This document shows, one piece after another, positions 14,005 through 22,815 of a stretch of DNA of 64,000 nt (positions within the stretch are counted from its first letter, which is position 1; each line of letters starts with the position of its first letter). This DNA comes from an uncultured Granulosicoccaceae bacterium (GTDB taxonomy: Bacteria; Pseudomonadota; Gammaproteobacteria; Granulosicoccales; Granulosicoccaceae), in NCBI GenBank assembly GCA_938035125.1, contig CALHNS010000032.1:1-64000 (forward strand), written 5' to 3'. A program made the translations under genes and the position numbers. The notes below the pieces were generated by a model. The model ran no database searches and was not told the origin of the DNA. It was given only the letters and a program-made list of their open reading frames with translations.

Positions 14005-14094
14005 ATATAACGCCGCAAACTGCCGCGAAGTAAAAAGTAGCGCGAGGAACGAAGCACTACTTTTTACTTTGTCGGAAACTTTGCTTTGTTAGCG
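14005..14094 (-). other. attC-like recombination site G
   Basis: Boxes CGCTAAC (14094-14088) and GTTATAT (14011-14005) on the minus strand, 90 nt apart end to end. The arms pair strongly: CTACTTTTTACTTTG with the opposite AAGTAAAAAGTAG, and the outer GCAAA/TTTGC with bulges. It lies 4 bases after the stop of the 138-residue membrane protein. Confidence 0.7.
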
Positions 14095-14098
14095 CCGA

Positions 14099-14515
14099 TT
14101 ATTCTCGCTTAATGTCTTTATCTAAAGCCCTACCAGATTTACTTATTTCTATAATCATCAGTATTAGGCAAAATAACACACAGAATAAGCCTGCATGAAG
14201 GGACCATTTTGCAAGTATTATATCGTCTTTGAACTCTCTAGCTATCATCTGAGCATAGAAGAATGCTAGTGCGAATATTCCAAACACAAGCGATACTTTA
14301 TTTCTAGCATAATCTTTTCTAAGGATTTTGACCTGGCAAACGATAGAGCTAGCTCTTTCTGGGTCTAGATTTGTTTTGCTCCAGTGTTCTTTGTTGAGTT
14401 CACGAATTCTTCCAGAAATACTATCGTTTCTTATGCTAATCCAAGCTACCATACCGCCTGCTCCTAAGATAAGAGGGGAATATAATAGACTAATATTTGG
14501 ACTCATAAACAACAC
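14099..14515 (-). CDS. Hypothetical membrane protein (cassette gene)
   Basis: A 138-residue protein with three predicted membrane helices: 'LLYSPLILGAGGMVAWISI' near the N-terminus and two near 75-120 (VSLVFGIFALAFFYAQMI and HAGLFCVLFCLILMIIEIS). The loop between them (residues 28-70) is hydrophilic and contains 'LNKEHWSKTNLDPERASSIVCQVKIL'. No family is recognised. Start ATG 14515. It is flanked by attC-like sites G and H. Confidence 0.6.
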   Translation of the reverse strand: MLFMSPNISLLYSPLILGAGGMVAWISIRNDSISGRIRELNKEHWSKTNLDPERASSIVCQVKILRKDYARNKVSLVFGIFALAFFYAQMIAREFKDDIILAKWSLHAGLFCVLFCLILMIIEISKSGRALDKDIKRE

Positions 14516-14536
14516 TCCTATTTTTCACTATTCTGG

Positions 14537-14660
14537 CGCTAACGCCGCAGTTAATCGCAATTTATAAGCTAGCCGAATTGGCGTAAAGTGGAGCGCAGCG
14601 GAACGCCAATTTGGCTAGCTTGTAAATTGTCGATTGTCGATTTGCACTGCCTTGTTATGC
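14537..14660 (-). other. attC-like recombination site H
   Basis: Minus strand GCATAAC (14660-14654) ... GTTAGCG (14543-14537), 124 nt. The long arms AATTTACAAGCTAGCC and GGCTAGCTTATAAATT pair almost perfectly, and the tip contains CGCTGCGCTCCA. It lies 20 bases after the stop of the truncated GNAT gene. Confidence 0.75.
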
Positions 14661-14680
14661 ACATTCTCCGAACCTACAGT

Positions 14681-14863
14681 TTAATAGACATTTTCAGATG
14701 ATGCTACACCCACTAACACGTTGCTCAAGAATGGACCGTAATGATTAGCGTTCTCGTCTCCTTCAACAATACAATGTTCTTTAATCTTGTTTGGCCACAG
14801 CACCCTACGACGGATATCCAGCGTATCTTGCGATGTAATATCTTCAATGTATATGTTTTTCAA
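14681..14863 (-). pseudogene. GNAT-family N-acetyltransferase, 3'-truncated
   Basis: Only about 60 residues. 'TSQDTLDIRRRVLWPNKIKEHCIVEGDENANHYGPFLSNVLVGVAS' matches the first two strands of a GNAT fold of the 'RxxVLWP...VxGDExAxHFG' type. The acetyl-CoA binding half (Q/R-x-x-G-x-G/A) is absent, because the frame stops soon after and an attC-like site follows. The start is TTG 14863 (an in-frame stop lies just upstream). It is probably a broken cassette gene, non-functional as an acetyltransferase. Confidence 0.6.
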
Positions 14864-14900
14864 ATCTGTTTAGGTCGCTCTATTTTTTGCATAAAATTCA

Positions 14901-14928
14901 ACATAACCGGAAAACACCCCGGTTATAT
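14901..14928. other. Minimal attC-like palindrome or terminator hairpin
   Basis: ACATAACCGG-aaaacacc-CCGGTTATAT: the same end boxes as site F (ACATAAC/GTTATAT) but with only 8 bases between CCGG arms. The stem is 8-10 bp, perfect. It may be a collapsed recombination site at the array edge or simply a terminator (ATCTTTT follows on the plus strand). The rest of 14864-15111 holds no gene. Confidence 0.4.
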
Positions 14929-15111
14929 CTTTTCGGTTAATTTTCCGTTTATGTCCGAGTTTCCGCGATCTCATAAATCCAATATACACCAACAAAATCA
15001 ACAACTAAAGAACATCACATCAACAACCCAAAAGATTTAAACGGCAAGCCTTCAACGTCTTAAATCAAGAGTACAATCGCAACATCAATTCCCAACAATA
15101 AACGCTTGTTC

Positions 15112-15519
15112 ATGATCTTAATCGTAACCCCACTAACCGCCGCAGCACTAACCATTCTCTACGTTCGCCTAGCACTTGATGTAATAGCCATTAGAAAGCG
15201 TGAGAAAATTGGCTTAGGGAGCAATGGCAATGAAATATTAGAACGCACTTGCCGCGCTCATGCGAATTTAACGGAATGGGCACCGATTGGTTTGCTGCTT
15301 ATTGCGGTGCTGGAAATGAACGGTGCACCCTATTGGCTTGTGGCGCTGCCTGCCATTGCTTTTGTTGCAGGCCGCGCGCTGCATCCTAAAGGGTTAACCA
15401 GTTTAGAAACTGATGCGTTTAAACAACGTGTATTGGGAATGCAATTAACTATTTACGCAACAATTGCATTGGCTTGCTTAAATATTCTTTGGATGGTTTA
15501 TCGTTTTTTCTCAGGCTAA
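15112..15519 (+). CDS. MAPEG family membrane protein
   Basis: A 135-residue protein with four membrane helices. 'ERTCRAHANLTEWAPIGLLLIAVLE' is the MAPEG signature (R-x-x-x-N-x-x-E...P), followed by 'VALPAIAFVAGRALHPKGL' and a last helix 'MQLTIYATIALACLNILW'. The superfamily includes glutathione-dependent microsomal enzymes, but bacterial members are mostly uncharacterised. ATG 15112 is preferred to the TTG two codons upstream. It marks the return to core-genome style sequence right of the cassette region. Confidence 0.85.
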   Translation: MILIVTPLTAAALTILYVRLALDVIAIRKREKIGLGSNGNEILERTCRAHANLTEWAPIGLLLIAVLEMNGAPYWLVALPAIAFVAGRALHPKGLTSLETDAFKQRVLGMQLTIYATIALACLNILWMVYRFFSG

Positions 15520-15550
15520 CCCTTCTAAAAATATTAAATCAAAATTCTAC

Positions 15551-16834
15551 TTACGCTTCAAAACTTTCCATCGCTATTAAAAATTCTTTCACTTCATCCA
15601 CAGTGTTGTAATGGCAGGTGGATACGCGCACGCAGCTTGGTTGATTCAATGGGTCTAATATATTTCCAGAGTAATGATCAGCTTTTCTTAAATGGGTACG
15701 AACGCCGTGTTCATTTAAATGCTTAACAATGTTGGCAGAATCAGCTCCGTCAATCCAAAAAGCCACTAGGCCTTCGCGTCGTGGGTTATCCACACCGCCA
15801 ATAATTTGCACGTTTGCAATGGCGGTTAACCCTTTTATATTATCAATGCCATTTAACATGGCATCGGTTAATACTTTCTCTTGGTGGTGAATGGCATCTG
15901 CGGCGGCTTTAAATTTATCTTGGCGGTTATCACTATCACTGACTTGCTCGCCCAACCATTCAAAGTAATTCACTACATCAGAAAACGTTGCATAACTTCC
16001 TGTATCGCGCGTGCCTAATTCCCAATTTTTTTCTGGCCCGTTAAGTAATGAATCATGCGGTAACTCACTAAACCGATCAGAAACCCATGCAATGCCATAA
16101 CCATGGCGAGAAAACACTTTATAAGGTGACACCACATAAGCATCGACGTTATACGCTGTTAAATCGATGCCACCGTGCGCGGCATGCTGAATGCCATCAA
16201 CCACGATAAAACATTCTGGTGCCACTGCCCGTATGGCCTTAACGACAGCTTCCACATCCACACCCATGCCAGTAACCGGTGATGTATGCAAAATGGTGGC
16301 AACACGGGTGTCTTCAGTTACTGCAGATGCATAAGCTGCAGCATCGATAGAACCGGTTGCATTATCGTGTTCAACTAATCGATGCTCATGGCCAGCAATG
16401 CGTGCCCATCGTGCGCATGCGCTTCGTGTGGCAGGGTGTTCTAAGGTGGAACCCAGTACAATGCCAGTGCCTTTATCTTTAAATGATTCGTTATCAACGG
16501 GGCTTGTGCCTAGGCACGCGTTCATAATGGTTCTGAACAACAACTCGGTGCCACTTTCCCCCACAAAGAATTGACCACCGGGTGCGTTCATGAATTCACT
16601 CATATCGCTTTTGGCTTGGTTTATAACCCGAACCAGTTTATGTGAGCCCGCATTGTCACGGCCTTGATTATCTGGAATGGCTGCGTACCGGTTCGATGTT
16701 TCCACCACCGATTTAAGCGTTAAGGCACCACCAGCATTTTCAAAAAATACGCGTTTGCCCTGCACCGGGCATTGATCAACCAACGCAAATCGATCTCGCA
16801 CTGCATTTAAGGCGTTATCGGATAACACAGACAT
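15551..16834 (-). CDS. Class V aminotransferase (cysteine desulfurase-like PLP enzyme)
   Basis: A 427-residue fold-type I PLP enzyme. 'FFENAGGALTLKSVVETSNRY' is the N-terminal class V motif, 'GTELLFRTIMNAC' and 'STLEHPATRSACARWAR' bind substrate/PLP (His), 'ILHTSPVTGMGVDV', 'VVDGIQHAAHGGID' carries the PLP-pyridine Asp and a His, and 'VVSPYKVFSRHGYGIAW' holds the Schiff-base Lys. It lacks the mobile Cys loop of IscS/SufS, so a desulfurase role is doubtful. It is divergent from an aromatic/acidic amino-acid decarboxylase across 120 bp, pointing to amine or amino-acid metabolism. ATG 16834. Confidence 0.8.
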   Translation of the reverse strand: MSVLSDNALNAVRDRFALVDQCPVQGKRVFFENAGGALTLKSVVETSNRYAAIPDNQGRDNAGSHKLVRVINQAKSDMSEFMNAPGGQFFVGESGTELLFRTIMNACLGTSPVDNESFKDKGTGIVLGSTLEHPATRSACARWARIAGHEHRLVEHDNATGSIDAAAYASAVTEDTRVATILHTSPVTGMGVDVEAVVKAIRAVAPECFIVVDGIQHAAHGGIDLTAYNVDAYVVSPYKVFSRHGYGIAWVSDRFSELPHDSLLNGPEKNWELGTRDTGSYATFSDVVNYFEWLGEQVSDSDNRQDKFKAAADAIHHQEKVLTDAMLNGIDNIKGLTAIANVQIIGGVDNPRREGLVAFWIDGADSANIVKHLNEHGVRTHLRKADHYSGNILDPLNQPSCVRVSTCHYNTVDEVKEFLIAMESFEA

Positions 16835-16956
16835 GGGCCATATTCTTAATTAAAGTGATGCCGTAAGCATGCATCACAATCGTTTCACCCACAACACCCA
16901 AACGTTCAAAGATTGATAGGATGGTGTTCATAAAAACAATGGCACGAAGGCAGACG

Positions 16957-18381
16957 ATGAAAAAAGAGGAATTTGAACGCTGGTCGCAGGAGGCAACCCG
17001 TTGGTCGGCTGAGTATTTGAAGAACATCGACCAATTTCCCGTGCGGGCGCAAACCCAACCAGGGGATATTGCTGCGCAAATCCCCACATCGGCACCGGAT
17101 GAGGCTGAATCCATGGAAACTATCATGGCAGACTTCGAACACATCATTCCTGCCGGTATGACTCACTGGCAACACCCGCGTTTTTTCGCCTATTTCCCCA
17201 GTAACGCAGCGCCTGCAGCGATGATTGCTGAACAGCTGGCAACCAGCATGGCGGCCCAGTGCATGTTGTGGCAAACCTCCCCTTCTGCCACAGAACTTGA
17301 ACAACGCATGGTGCAATGGCTACGCGATGCCGTTGGCTTACCCGATACGTTTGATGGCGTATTCCAAGACACAGCATCCAGCGCAACTTTGTGCGCCATT
17401 CTTACCATGCGTGAGCGCAAACTCAATTGGCAAGGCAATGAACAAGGCTTAAGTGGGCAGCCCCAGCTTCGCGTATACGCATCATCCAGAACCCACAGCT
17501 CAATTGACAAAGCCATGTGGATTGCAGGCTTAGGCCAAAACAATTTAGTAAAAATTGATACCGATAATGATTTTGCGTTGAACACCGATGCCTTAGTGGA
17601 AGCGATTGAAGAAGATCTTGCTGCGGGGCGTTTACCTGCAGGCATCGTGATATGTGTGGGTGGCACCAGTATGGGCGCAACTGATAACGTGCGTAAAGTG
17701 TGCGAAGTGGCTCAGCGCTATGATTTATTCACACATGTTGATGCCGCTTGGGCAGGCAGCGCCATGATTTGCCCAGAGTATCGACACCTGTGGGAAGGCA
17801 TTGAATTGGCCGATAGCGTGGTGTTAAACCCTCATAAATGGCTGGGTGCTTCTATGGAATGTTCTGCACACTTCATTAAAGACCCTGCGAGCTTAGTTCG
17901 CACGATGGCCATACAACCTGAATACTTAAAAACCTATGGCCAAGATGGCATCGTAAATTTTAGTGAATGGGGTGTGCAATTAGGCAGGCGTTTTCGCGCC
18001 TTAAAAGTATGGTTTTTACTGCGCGCCTACGGTCTTAATGGGCTTCGCACCATGATTCGTAACCACGTAAGCTGGTCGGTTAAATTAGCCGAACAACTCG
18101 ATGCCGAAACCGACTTCACAATATCCACTCAGCCTATCTTATCGCTGTTTACGTTTCGCTTTACGCCAAACGCAATAACAGAGCCTACTAAGCTCGATGA
18201 ATTAAATAAAGCATTGGTTGTGGCCCTTAACGATGACGGTAGAATTTACCTTACGCAATCGTTACACGACAACGAAGTGGTAATTCGTTTCATGACAGGC
18301 CAATTCGATATGGAAGAAAAAGACATCGACATCGCCTTTGATACGATTACAACAGTGGCTAGACAGTTGCCGGTGCAATAA
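16957..18381 (+). CDS. Group II PLP-dependent decarboxylase (aromatic-L-amino-acid decarboxylase type)
   Basis: A 474-residue enzyme. 'MTHWQHPRFFAYFPSNAAPAAMIAEQL' is the classic AADC substrate-binding start, 'FQDTASSATLCAILTMRER' the PLP phosphate region, 'HVDAAWAGSAMICPEYR' gives the PLP-stacking/Asp motif, and 'SVVLNPHKWLGASMECS' the Schiff-base Lys in NPHKW. It would decarboxylate Tyr, Trp, DOPA or Phe to the corresponding amine; the exact substrate is not readable. I choose ATG 16957 (AAGG upstream) over the in-frame ATG at 16921. Its last 23 bases overlap, tail to tail, the convergent ThDP enzyme gene. Confidence 0.88.
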   Translation: MKKEEFERWSQEATRWSAEYLKNIDQFPVRAQTQPGDIAAQIPTSAPDEAESMETIMADFEHIIPAGMTHWQHPRFFAYFPSNAAPAAMIAEQLATSMAAQCMLWQTSPSATELEQRMVQWLRDAVGLPDTFDGVFQDTASSATLCAILTMRERKLNWQGNEQGLSGQPQLRVYASSRTHSSIDKAMWIAGLGQNNLVKIDTDNDFALNTDALVEAIEEDLAAGRLPAGIVICVGGTSMGATDNVRKVCEVAQRYDLFTHVDAAWAGSAMICPEYRHLWEGIELADSVVLNPHKWLGASMECSAHFIKDPASLVRTMAIQPEYLKTYGQDGIVNFSEWGVQLGRRFRALKVWFLLRAYGLNGLRTMIRNHVSWSVKLAEQLDAETDFTISTQPILSLFTFRFTPNAITEPTKLDELNKALVVALNDDGRIYLTQSLHDNEVVIRFMTGQFDMEEKDIDIAFDTITTVARQLPVQ

Positions 18382-19996
18382 GCTCTCGCCCCTGCATAAC
18401 TTCTATTACCTGAATGCCGCCCTCGCTTCTGGCTTTGGCTAGTGCTTCTTTAAATTCAGCAGCGGTAGATACCTTTGCAGTGCCTGCGCCATAAGCTTGT
18501 CCGTATAGCAAAAAGTCTGGATTGGTAAGTTCTGTTCCCGATGCTCGGCCCGGGAACTCACGTTGTTGATGAGCTTGAATGGTGCCATAACGCGCGTTAT
18601 TTAAAATAATCACAGTAAGCGACAGCTGATGATGCATAGCTGTTGCCAGCTCTTGCGAATTCATTAAAAAACACCCATCACCGGCAATGGCGTATACCTC
18701 ACGGTTTGGCCGTGCAACGGCTGCCCCGATGGCGGCGGGCAAACCAAAACCCATAGACCCGGAGGTGGGCGCAAGCTGGGATTCAGGGTGACGAAATCGA
18801 TAAAAACGATGCAACCAGCCTGCGTAGTTGCCCGCCCCATTACATAAAATTGCATCGTGAGGCAGCACATCGGCCATGTGCGAAAACATCGCGGCAACTT
18901 CATCTTCACCTGCCGATTCAACCGAGTTATTGCGCTGATAATGTGAGCGCAAGGTGTTCAGTTTTTTATTGTTACCACAGGGCTTCCAAGTAGCGGCTTG
19001 AACACAAAAGCTGTTCACATCACTAACAATACCCAGCTGCGGTTGATAAACACGGCCTAGCTCTTCCCCGCTTGGATAAACATGCACCAAAGGTTGTGAA
19101 GGAACAGGCGGTGAAAACAAGGTATAACCCGCGGTTGTAATTTCACCTAAGCGCGCTCCCACACTAATCACTAAGTCAGATGATTTTGCAGCCTCATCAA
19201 GGTAGGCGGTGCGACCAACACTAAAATGACCAATGTAATTTGGATGATCATTATTGAATAACCGCTGGCATCGAAAAGAGGCTGCAACCGGTAAATGCTG
19301 ATTTTCCGCCCACTGCTGTAACGCAGTTAAACCTTCAGCATTCCAACCGCTACCACCCACAATAACAAACGGATTTTCAGCCTTATTAATTAATACATTC
19401 AATTCAACCATAGCGTTGGGCGCTGGCAACATGGTTGGTGCAGTGACTAATGTTGGTGCAGCGGGCTTATTAAATTCGTCGTACAACATATCTTCAGGTA
19501 ATGCCAACACCACCGGCCCTTGCCGACCCGACAGCGCAACATGAAACGCACGCGTTACATACTCTTGAATGCGCGAGGCATCATCAATTTGTGCCACCCA
19601 TTTCGTCATTGGGCCAAATAAACGCCGATAATCCATCTCTTGAAACGCTTCGCGCTCCATCATATTGCGCGCCACTTGGCCGATAAATAAAATCAATGGT
19701 GTGGAATCTTGATACGCGATGTGCACACCGGCGCTTGCGTTGGTAGCACCTGGGCCGCGAGTAACAAAACAAACACCCGGCCGACCGGTTAGCCGCGCAT
19801 GGGCATCGGCTGCCATAGCCGCCCCACCTTCTTGTCGACAGGTGATGAAGTTAATCTCAGATTCGCGCTGATACAGGGCATCTAGTACCGGCAAAAAACT
19901 CTCACCTGGCACCCCGTACACATGGCTTACCTGCTGAGCCACCAGCTGATCCACAAGATGATCGGCTGCTCGAATCGGTTTTGCGTTCTTATCCAT
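18359..19996 (-). CDS. Thiamine-diphosphate enzyme (acetolactate synthase/benzoylformate decarboxylase-like)
   Basis: A 545-residue three-domain ThDP enzyme. The N-terminal PYR domain has 'VYGVPGESFLPVLDAL' and the catalytic Glu in 'TCRQEGGAAMAADAHARLTGRPG'. The central domain includes 'PFVIVGGSGW'. The C-terminal PP domain carries 'AIAGDGCFLMNSQELATAMH...ILNNARYGT', the GDG-(x)-NN metal/ThDP motif. The family covers acetolactate synthase-like and 2-ketoacid decarboxylases. No small regulatory subunit gene adjoins, so it is probably not the biosynthetic AHAS. With an adjacent class IV aminotransferase and an aromatic decarboxylase, a 2-keto-acid decarboxylation role is plausible. ATG 19996 is preferred over GTG 19999. 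Confidence 0.85.
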   Translation of the reverse strand: MDKNAKPIRAADHLVDQLVAQQVSHVYGVPGESFLPVLDALYQRESEINFITCRQEGGAAMAADAHARLTGRPGVCFVTRGPGATNASAGVHIAYQDSTPLILFIGQVARNMMEREAFQEMDYRRLFGPMTKWVAQIDDASRIQEYVTRAFHVALSGRQGPVVLALPEDMLYDEFNKPAAPTLVTAPTMLPAPNAMVELNVLINKAENPFVIVGGSGWNAEGLTALQQWAENQHLPVAASFRCQRLFNNDHPNYIGHFSVGRTAYLDEAAKSSDLVISVGARLGEITTAGYTLFSPPVPSQPLVHVYPSGEELGRVYQPQLGIVSDVNSFCVQAATWKPCGNNKKLNTLRSHYQRNNSVESAGEDEVAAMFSHMADVLPHDAILCNGAGNYAGWLHRFYRFRHPESQLAPTSGSMGFGLPAAIGAAVARPNREVYAIAGDGCFLMNSQELATAMHHQLSLTVIILNNARYGTIQAHQQREFPGRASGTELTNPDFLLYGQAYGAGTAKVSTAAEFKEALAKARSEGGIQVIEVMQGRELIAPATV

Positions 19997-20042
19997 CACT
20001 CTATGGTAGCTGAATCGCGATGGGTATCGTATGCTCTACAGC

Positions 20043-20954
20043 ATGACGACAACACACGACGCCGAAGCAGACCAACGTAACCAGAACATATTGATTTATG
20101 TGAATGGTCAGATAGTGCCGCGCGAGCAAGCGGTTGTATCGGTTTATGACTCAGGCTTTATGCTGGGCGATGGCATGTGGGAAGGGCTGCGTTTGTACGA
20201 TGGCACCTGGACATTCGCAGAAGAGCACATGGATCGTTTATTCAATAGCTGTAAAGCAGTGTCGTTAGATATCGGCATGAGCCGGGCTGAATTACTTAAC
20301 GCCTTAAAAGAGACGGCTGCGGCTAACAACATGACCACCGATGCCCACGCCCGCATGATGATTACTCGTGGTGTGAAAGTAAAGCCCTTTCAGCACCCCA
20401 GCTTATCTCAATCTGGGCCCACCATCGTTATCATTGTTGAACACTCTAAACCTTCAGAAAACGTACAAGAGAACGGCATTCGTTTAGCCAGCGTGCCGCA
20501 AGTGCGGGGTTTGCCGCACTCGCAAGATGCAAAATTTAATTCGCATTCAAAACTAAATTGCGTCATTGCTTGCTTGCAGGCTGAAGCTGCTGGTGCCGAT
20601 GAAGCACTGATGCTTGACCCTCACGGATTCGTTAATACCACGAACGCGTGCAATTTTTTCATCGTTAGAAATAATGAAGTGTGGACCAGCACGGGAGACT
20701 ATTGCATGAACGGGGTAACTCGCCAAAAAGTGATAGATCTGTGCCATGCGAATGGCATTCCGATGAAAGAGAAAAACTATTCCCTATACGAAGCTTACAG
20801 CGCCGACGAGGCGTTTTTAACAGGCACATTTGGTGCGCAAACACCCGTGGCATCCATTGATGGGAAAACCATTGGCTCGGGGAAAGCAGGAGCACTAACC
20901 ATGAAAATTCGCACGCTTTATAAAGAGCTGATTCAAGCGCAAATAAATTCTTAA
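20043..20954 (+). CDS. Class IV aminotransferase (BCAT/D-amino-acid transaminase type)
   Basis: A 303-residue fold-type IV PLP enzyme. 'IYVNGQIVPREQAVVSVYDSGFMLGDGMWEGLRLYDG' is the conserved N-terminal domain with its 'GDGxxEGLR', 'HMDRLFNSCKAV' follows, the Schiff-base Lys is in 'NSHSKLNCVIACLQA', the Glu in 'AGADEALMLD' and 'NTTNACNFFIV', and 'TGTFGAQTPVASIDG' is the phosphate/dual-substrate loop. Probable substrates are branched-chain or related amino acids; specificity cannot be fixed. ATG 20043 is chosen, and an in-frame ATG at 20031 is possible. It is divergent from the ThDP enzyme by 46 bp, so the two may share regulation. Confidence 0.85.
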   Translation: MTTTHDAEADQRNQNILIYVNGQIVPREQAVVSVYDSGFMLGDGMWEGLRLYDGTWTFAEEHMDRLFNSCKAVSLDIGMSRAELLNALKETAAANNMTTDAHARMMITRGVKVKPFQHPSLSQSGPTIVIIVEHSKPSENVQENGIRLASVPQVRGLPHSQDAKFNSHSKLNCVIACLQAEAAGADEALMLDPHGFVNTTNACNFFIVRNNEVWTSTGDYCMNGVTRQKVIDLCHANGIPMKEKNYSLYEAYSADEAFLTGTFGAQTPVASIDGKTIGSGKAGALTMKIRTLYKELIQAQINS

Positions 20955-20966
20955 GAGAGCTGGCTT

Positions 20967-22046
20967 TTAAAAACGCAAGGCCTTAGCCGCTTGCACCAAT
21001 CGAGCAACTGCTCGTAAAACCGGAGATGTATAACTAGATACCACCAAGGTAGTTACCGATTCAGATGCATAGCTCTTTTTATAATCATAGTTGCCGTGCA
21101 GTAAATCAATTGAGTGCAGCCCTTCTTCAATGGCTTGTTCAATTGCAAACACCATCATGTTATGACCAGGGCTTACCGGCTCATAGTCGGGGTTAAAGCC
21201 AGTTTGATTGAACAGCAGTACCCCTTTGTTTCTGTACATATACTCCACACCGATGATGTTATCACCGTCTTTAAGGGTGACAAACTGCATTAATTTTTGC
21301 GATGCGCTTTCGGCTAATAACGTTTGATGAAACTGCAAATAATCTGTAGTGGTAAATGCTGCGGTATCGCCTTTACTGTGCCGACGATCTTGGTGCAACC
21401 TTACTAAAGCATCCAAAGCCTCTTCCATAGAAGCCTTATCTGAGCACAACTGAAGGGTGAGAGAATTTTCACTGAGCAAACGATTTCTGCGATTTTTTAT
21501 TCGTTTACGGGTGTTGCGCGATAAGGATGCGGTGAATTTCTCCCATGATTCAGGTAAATCCGCTACCCAACGAATTTGGCTACCTTCAACACTATGCGGC
21601 AACTGCTGTTGCAGCATCGCAAAAAGACGTGAGCGCTCTGGCAATTCTTCAAGCAACACGCGTTGCACATTCGCCTCAGTTTTCCACGCCGATAACAACA
21701 ACGCGCCCGCAGCGTTTGCCAACTCATTATCTGAACAAAAAATAACGTTCAAATCCACAGGCGTTACCTCACTGCCTCGCCCGATGAACCGCAAAGTGGA
21801 AAGAGTAAAAAAGCGCGTTAAATGGCTTTGGGTTTTGTACATTGGCGCAATGGCCAACACGTTCTGATCTTGATCCTCCACCACATAAATACACAGCTTA
21901 CCCAAAGATGGGTAAGTAGCCCACCACACCCACGTATAATCAAAGCTGGTATACAGGGATCCTTCCGGGCTGCTGTCATGCAGGCGCCTCCAAGCAGGCT
22001 CTAATGCCTTAAACTCTTCAACCGATTGGAGGGTTCGAACAATCAC
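20967..22046 (-). CDS. FemAB/BioF2-like GNAT acyltransferase
   Basis: A 359-residue protein of the BioF2-like/CelD acetyltransferase group. The first half has 'LYTSFDYTWVWWATYPSLGKLCIYVVEDQDQNVLAIAPMYK', the second half the tandem GNAT core 'MQFVTLKDGDNIIGVEYMYRNKGVLLFNQTGFNPDYEPVSPGHNMM' and 'IDLLHGNYDYKKSYA', all typical of the family. Such enzymes often modify polysaccharides or peptidoglycan-like polymers. A second member is at 37000-38151. GTG 22046 start. It lies head to head with the YdcF gene; the two start codons are only 17 bp apart, so both promoters must overlap the partner's coding region. Confidence 0.78.
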   Translation of the reverse strand: MIVRTLQSVEEFKALEPAWRRLHDSSPEGSLYTSFDYTWVWWATYPSLGKLCIYVVEDQDQNVLAIAPMYKTQSHLTRFFTLSTLRFIGRGSEVTPVDLNVIFCSDNELANAAGALLLSAWKTEANVQRVLLEELPERSRLFAMLQQQLPHSVEGSQIRWVADLPESWEKFTASLSRNTRKRIKNRRNRLLSENSLTLQLCSDKASMEEALDALVRLHQDRRHSKGDTAAFTTTDYLQFHQTLLAESASQKLMQFVTLKDGDNIIGVEYMYRNKGVLLFNQTGFNPDYEPVSPGHNMMVFAIEQAIEEGLHSIDLLHGNYDYKKSYASESVTTLVVSSYTSPVLRAVARLVQAAKALRF

Positions 22047-22063
22047 AGAATTAATGGTGTCCT

Positions 22064-22807
22064 TTGAATACGATTATTGAATGGCTGTTACAGCCGCTGA
22101 GTTTAGTGTGTTTACTGTTGGCTTTATGCACTTTGTGCGCCTTCATTCGCGGCGGATTTTTCCTAGGTTTTCTAAATTTAGTCAGTTTCACCCTATTGTG
22201 GACACTATCAACTCCTGAGTTTGCGAATCGGTGGATCCAGCGATTAGAATCCACGCGAAACAATCCATCCATTTGCACCGATGCCCCTGCGCAGCATATT
22301 GTGGTGTTGGGCGGTGGAATGAACCCTTGGATACCCGACAGCAACCCACGGCAACGCCTTAACCAAGACAGCATAGAACGAGCGATAGCCGCATCAACCT
22401 TCACTGGCACTAACACCGTGTGGTACACCCAAGGTGCTGGCGCGAACGGATACACCTTAGCCGATGATATGGCCGAGATATTAATCAGTAACGGTGTGAA
22501 TGATGCCAGCATTAAGCGAGAGCGGAACAGCCAATCAACCAAAGAGAACGCACAGTTTCTTGGTGAATTTTTACCCGCCGATGAATCACCCATTATTCAT
22601 TTAGTGACATCGGCTTTGCACGTAGACCGAGCTGCAGCATTTTATAACGCAGAAGGTTATCAGGTGTGTCACCTACAGGGCGTAGACTCGCGCTACTCCA
22701 TTCCCGCACCGCCAGTTAGCTTATTACCTTATTTAAGCGGCCTTGAAAAAACGACGCTGGCATGGCGAGAAAAACTGGCACGCATAAAGCGCGATATTCT
22801 TAATTAA
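22064..22807 (+). CDS. YdcF/ElyC family (DUF218) membrane-anchored protein
   Basis: A 247-residue protein. Two N-terminal membrane helices (LSLVCLLLALCTLCAFIRGG, FLGFLNLVSFTLLW) are followed by the DUF218 Rossmann-like domain: 'AQHIVVLGGGMNP', 'VWYTQGAGANGYTLADDMAEILISNGV', 'NSQSTKENAQF' and 'HLVTSALHVDRAAAFYNAEGY'. ElyC, a member, acts in envelope polymer metabolism; the function here is inferred to be envelope-related. The only in-frame start is TTG 22064, since an in-frame TAA lies at 22052. Confidence 0.8.
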   Translation: MNTIIEWLLQPLSLVCLLLALCTLCAFIRGGFFLGFLNLVSFTLLWTLSTPEFANRWIQRLESTRNNPSICTDAPAQHIVVLGGGMNPWIPDSNPRQRLNQDSIERAIAASTFTGTNTVWYTQGAGANGYTLADDMAEILISNGVNDASIKRERNSQSTKENAQFLGEFLPADESPIIHLVTSALHVDRAAAFYNAEGYQVCHLQGVDSRYSIPAPPVSLLPYLSGLEKTTLAWREKLARIKRDILN

Positions 22808-22815
22808 AACAAAGT

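Noticed and set aside
15551..16834. Class V enzyme as a true IscS/SufS cysteine desulfurase
   Set aside because: No recognisable catalytic Cys loop and no Fe-S assembly genes nearby.
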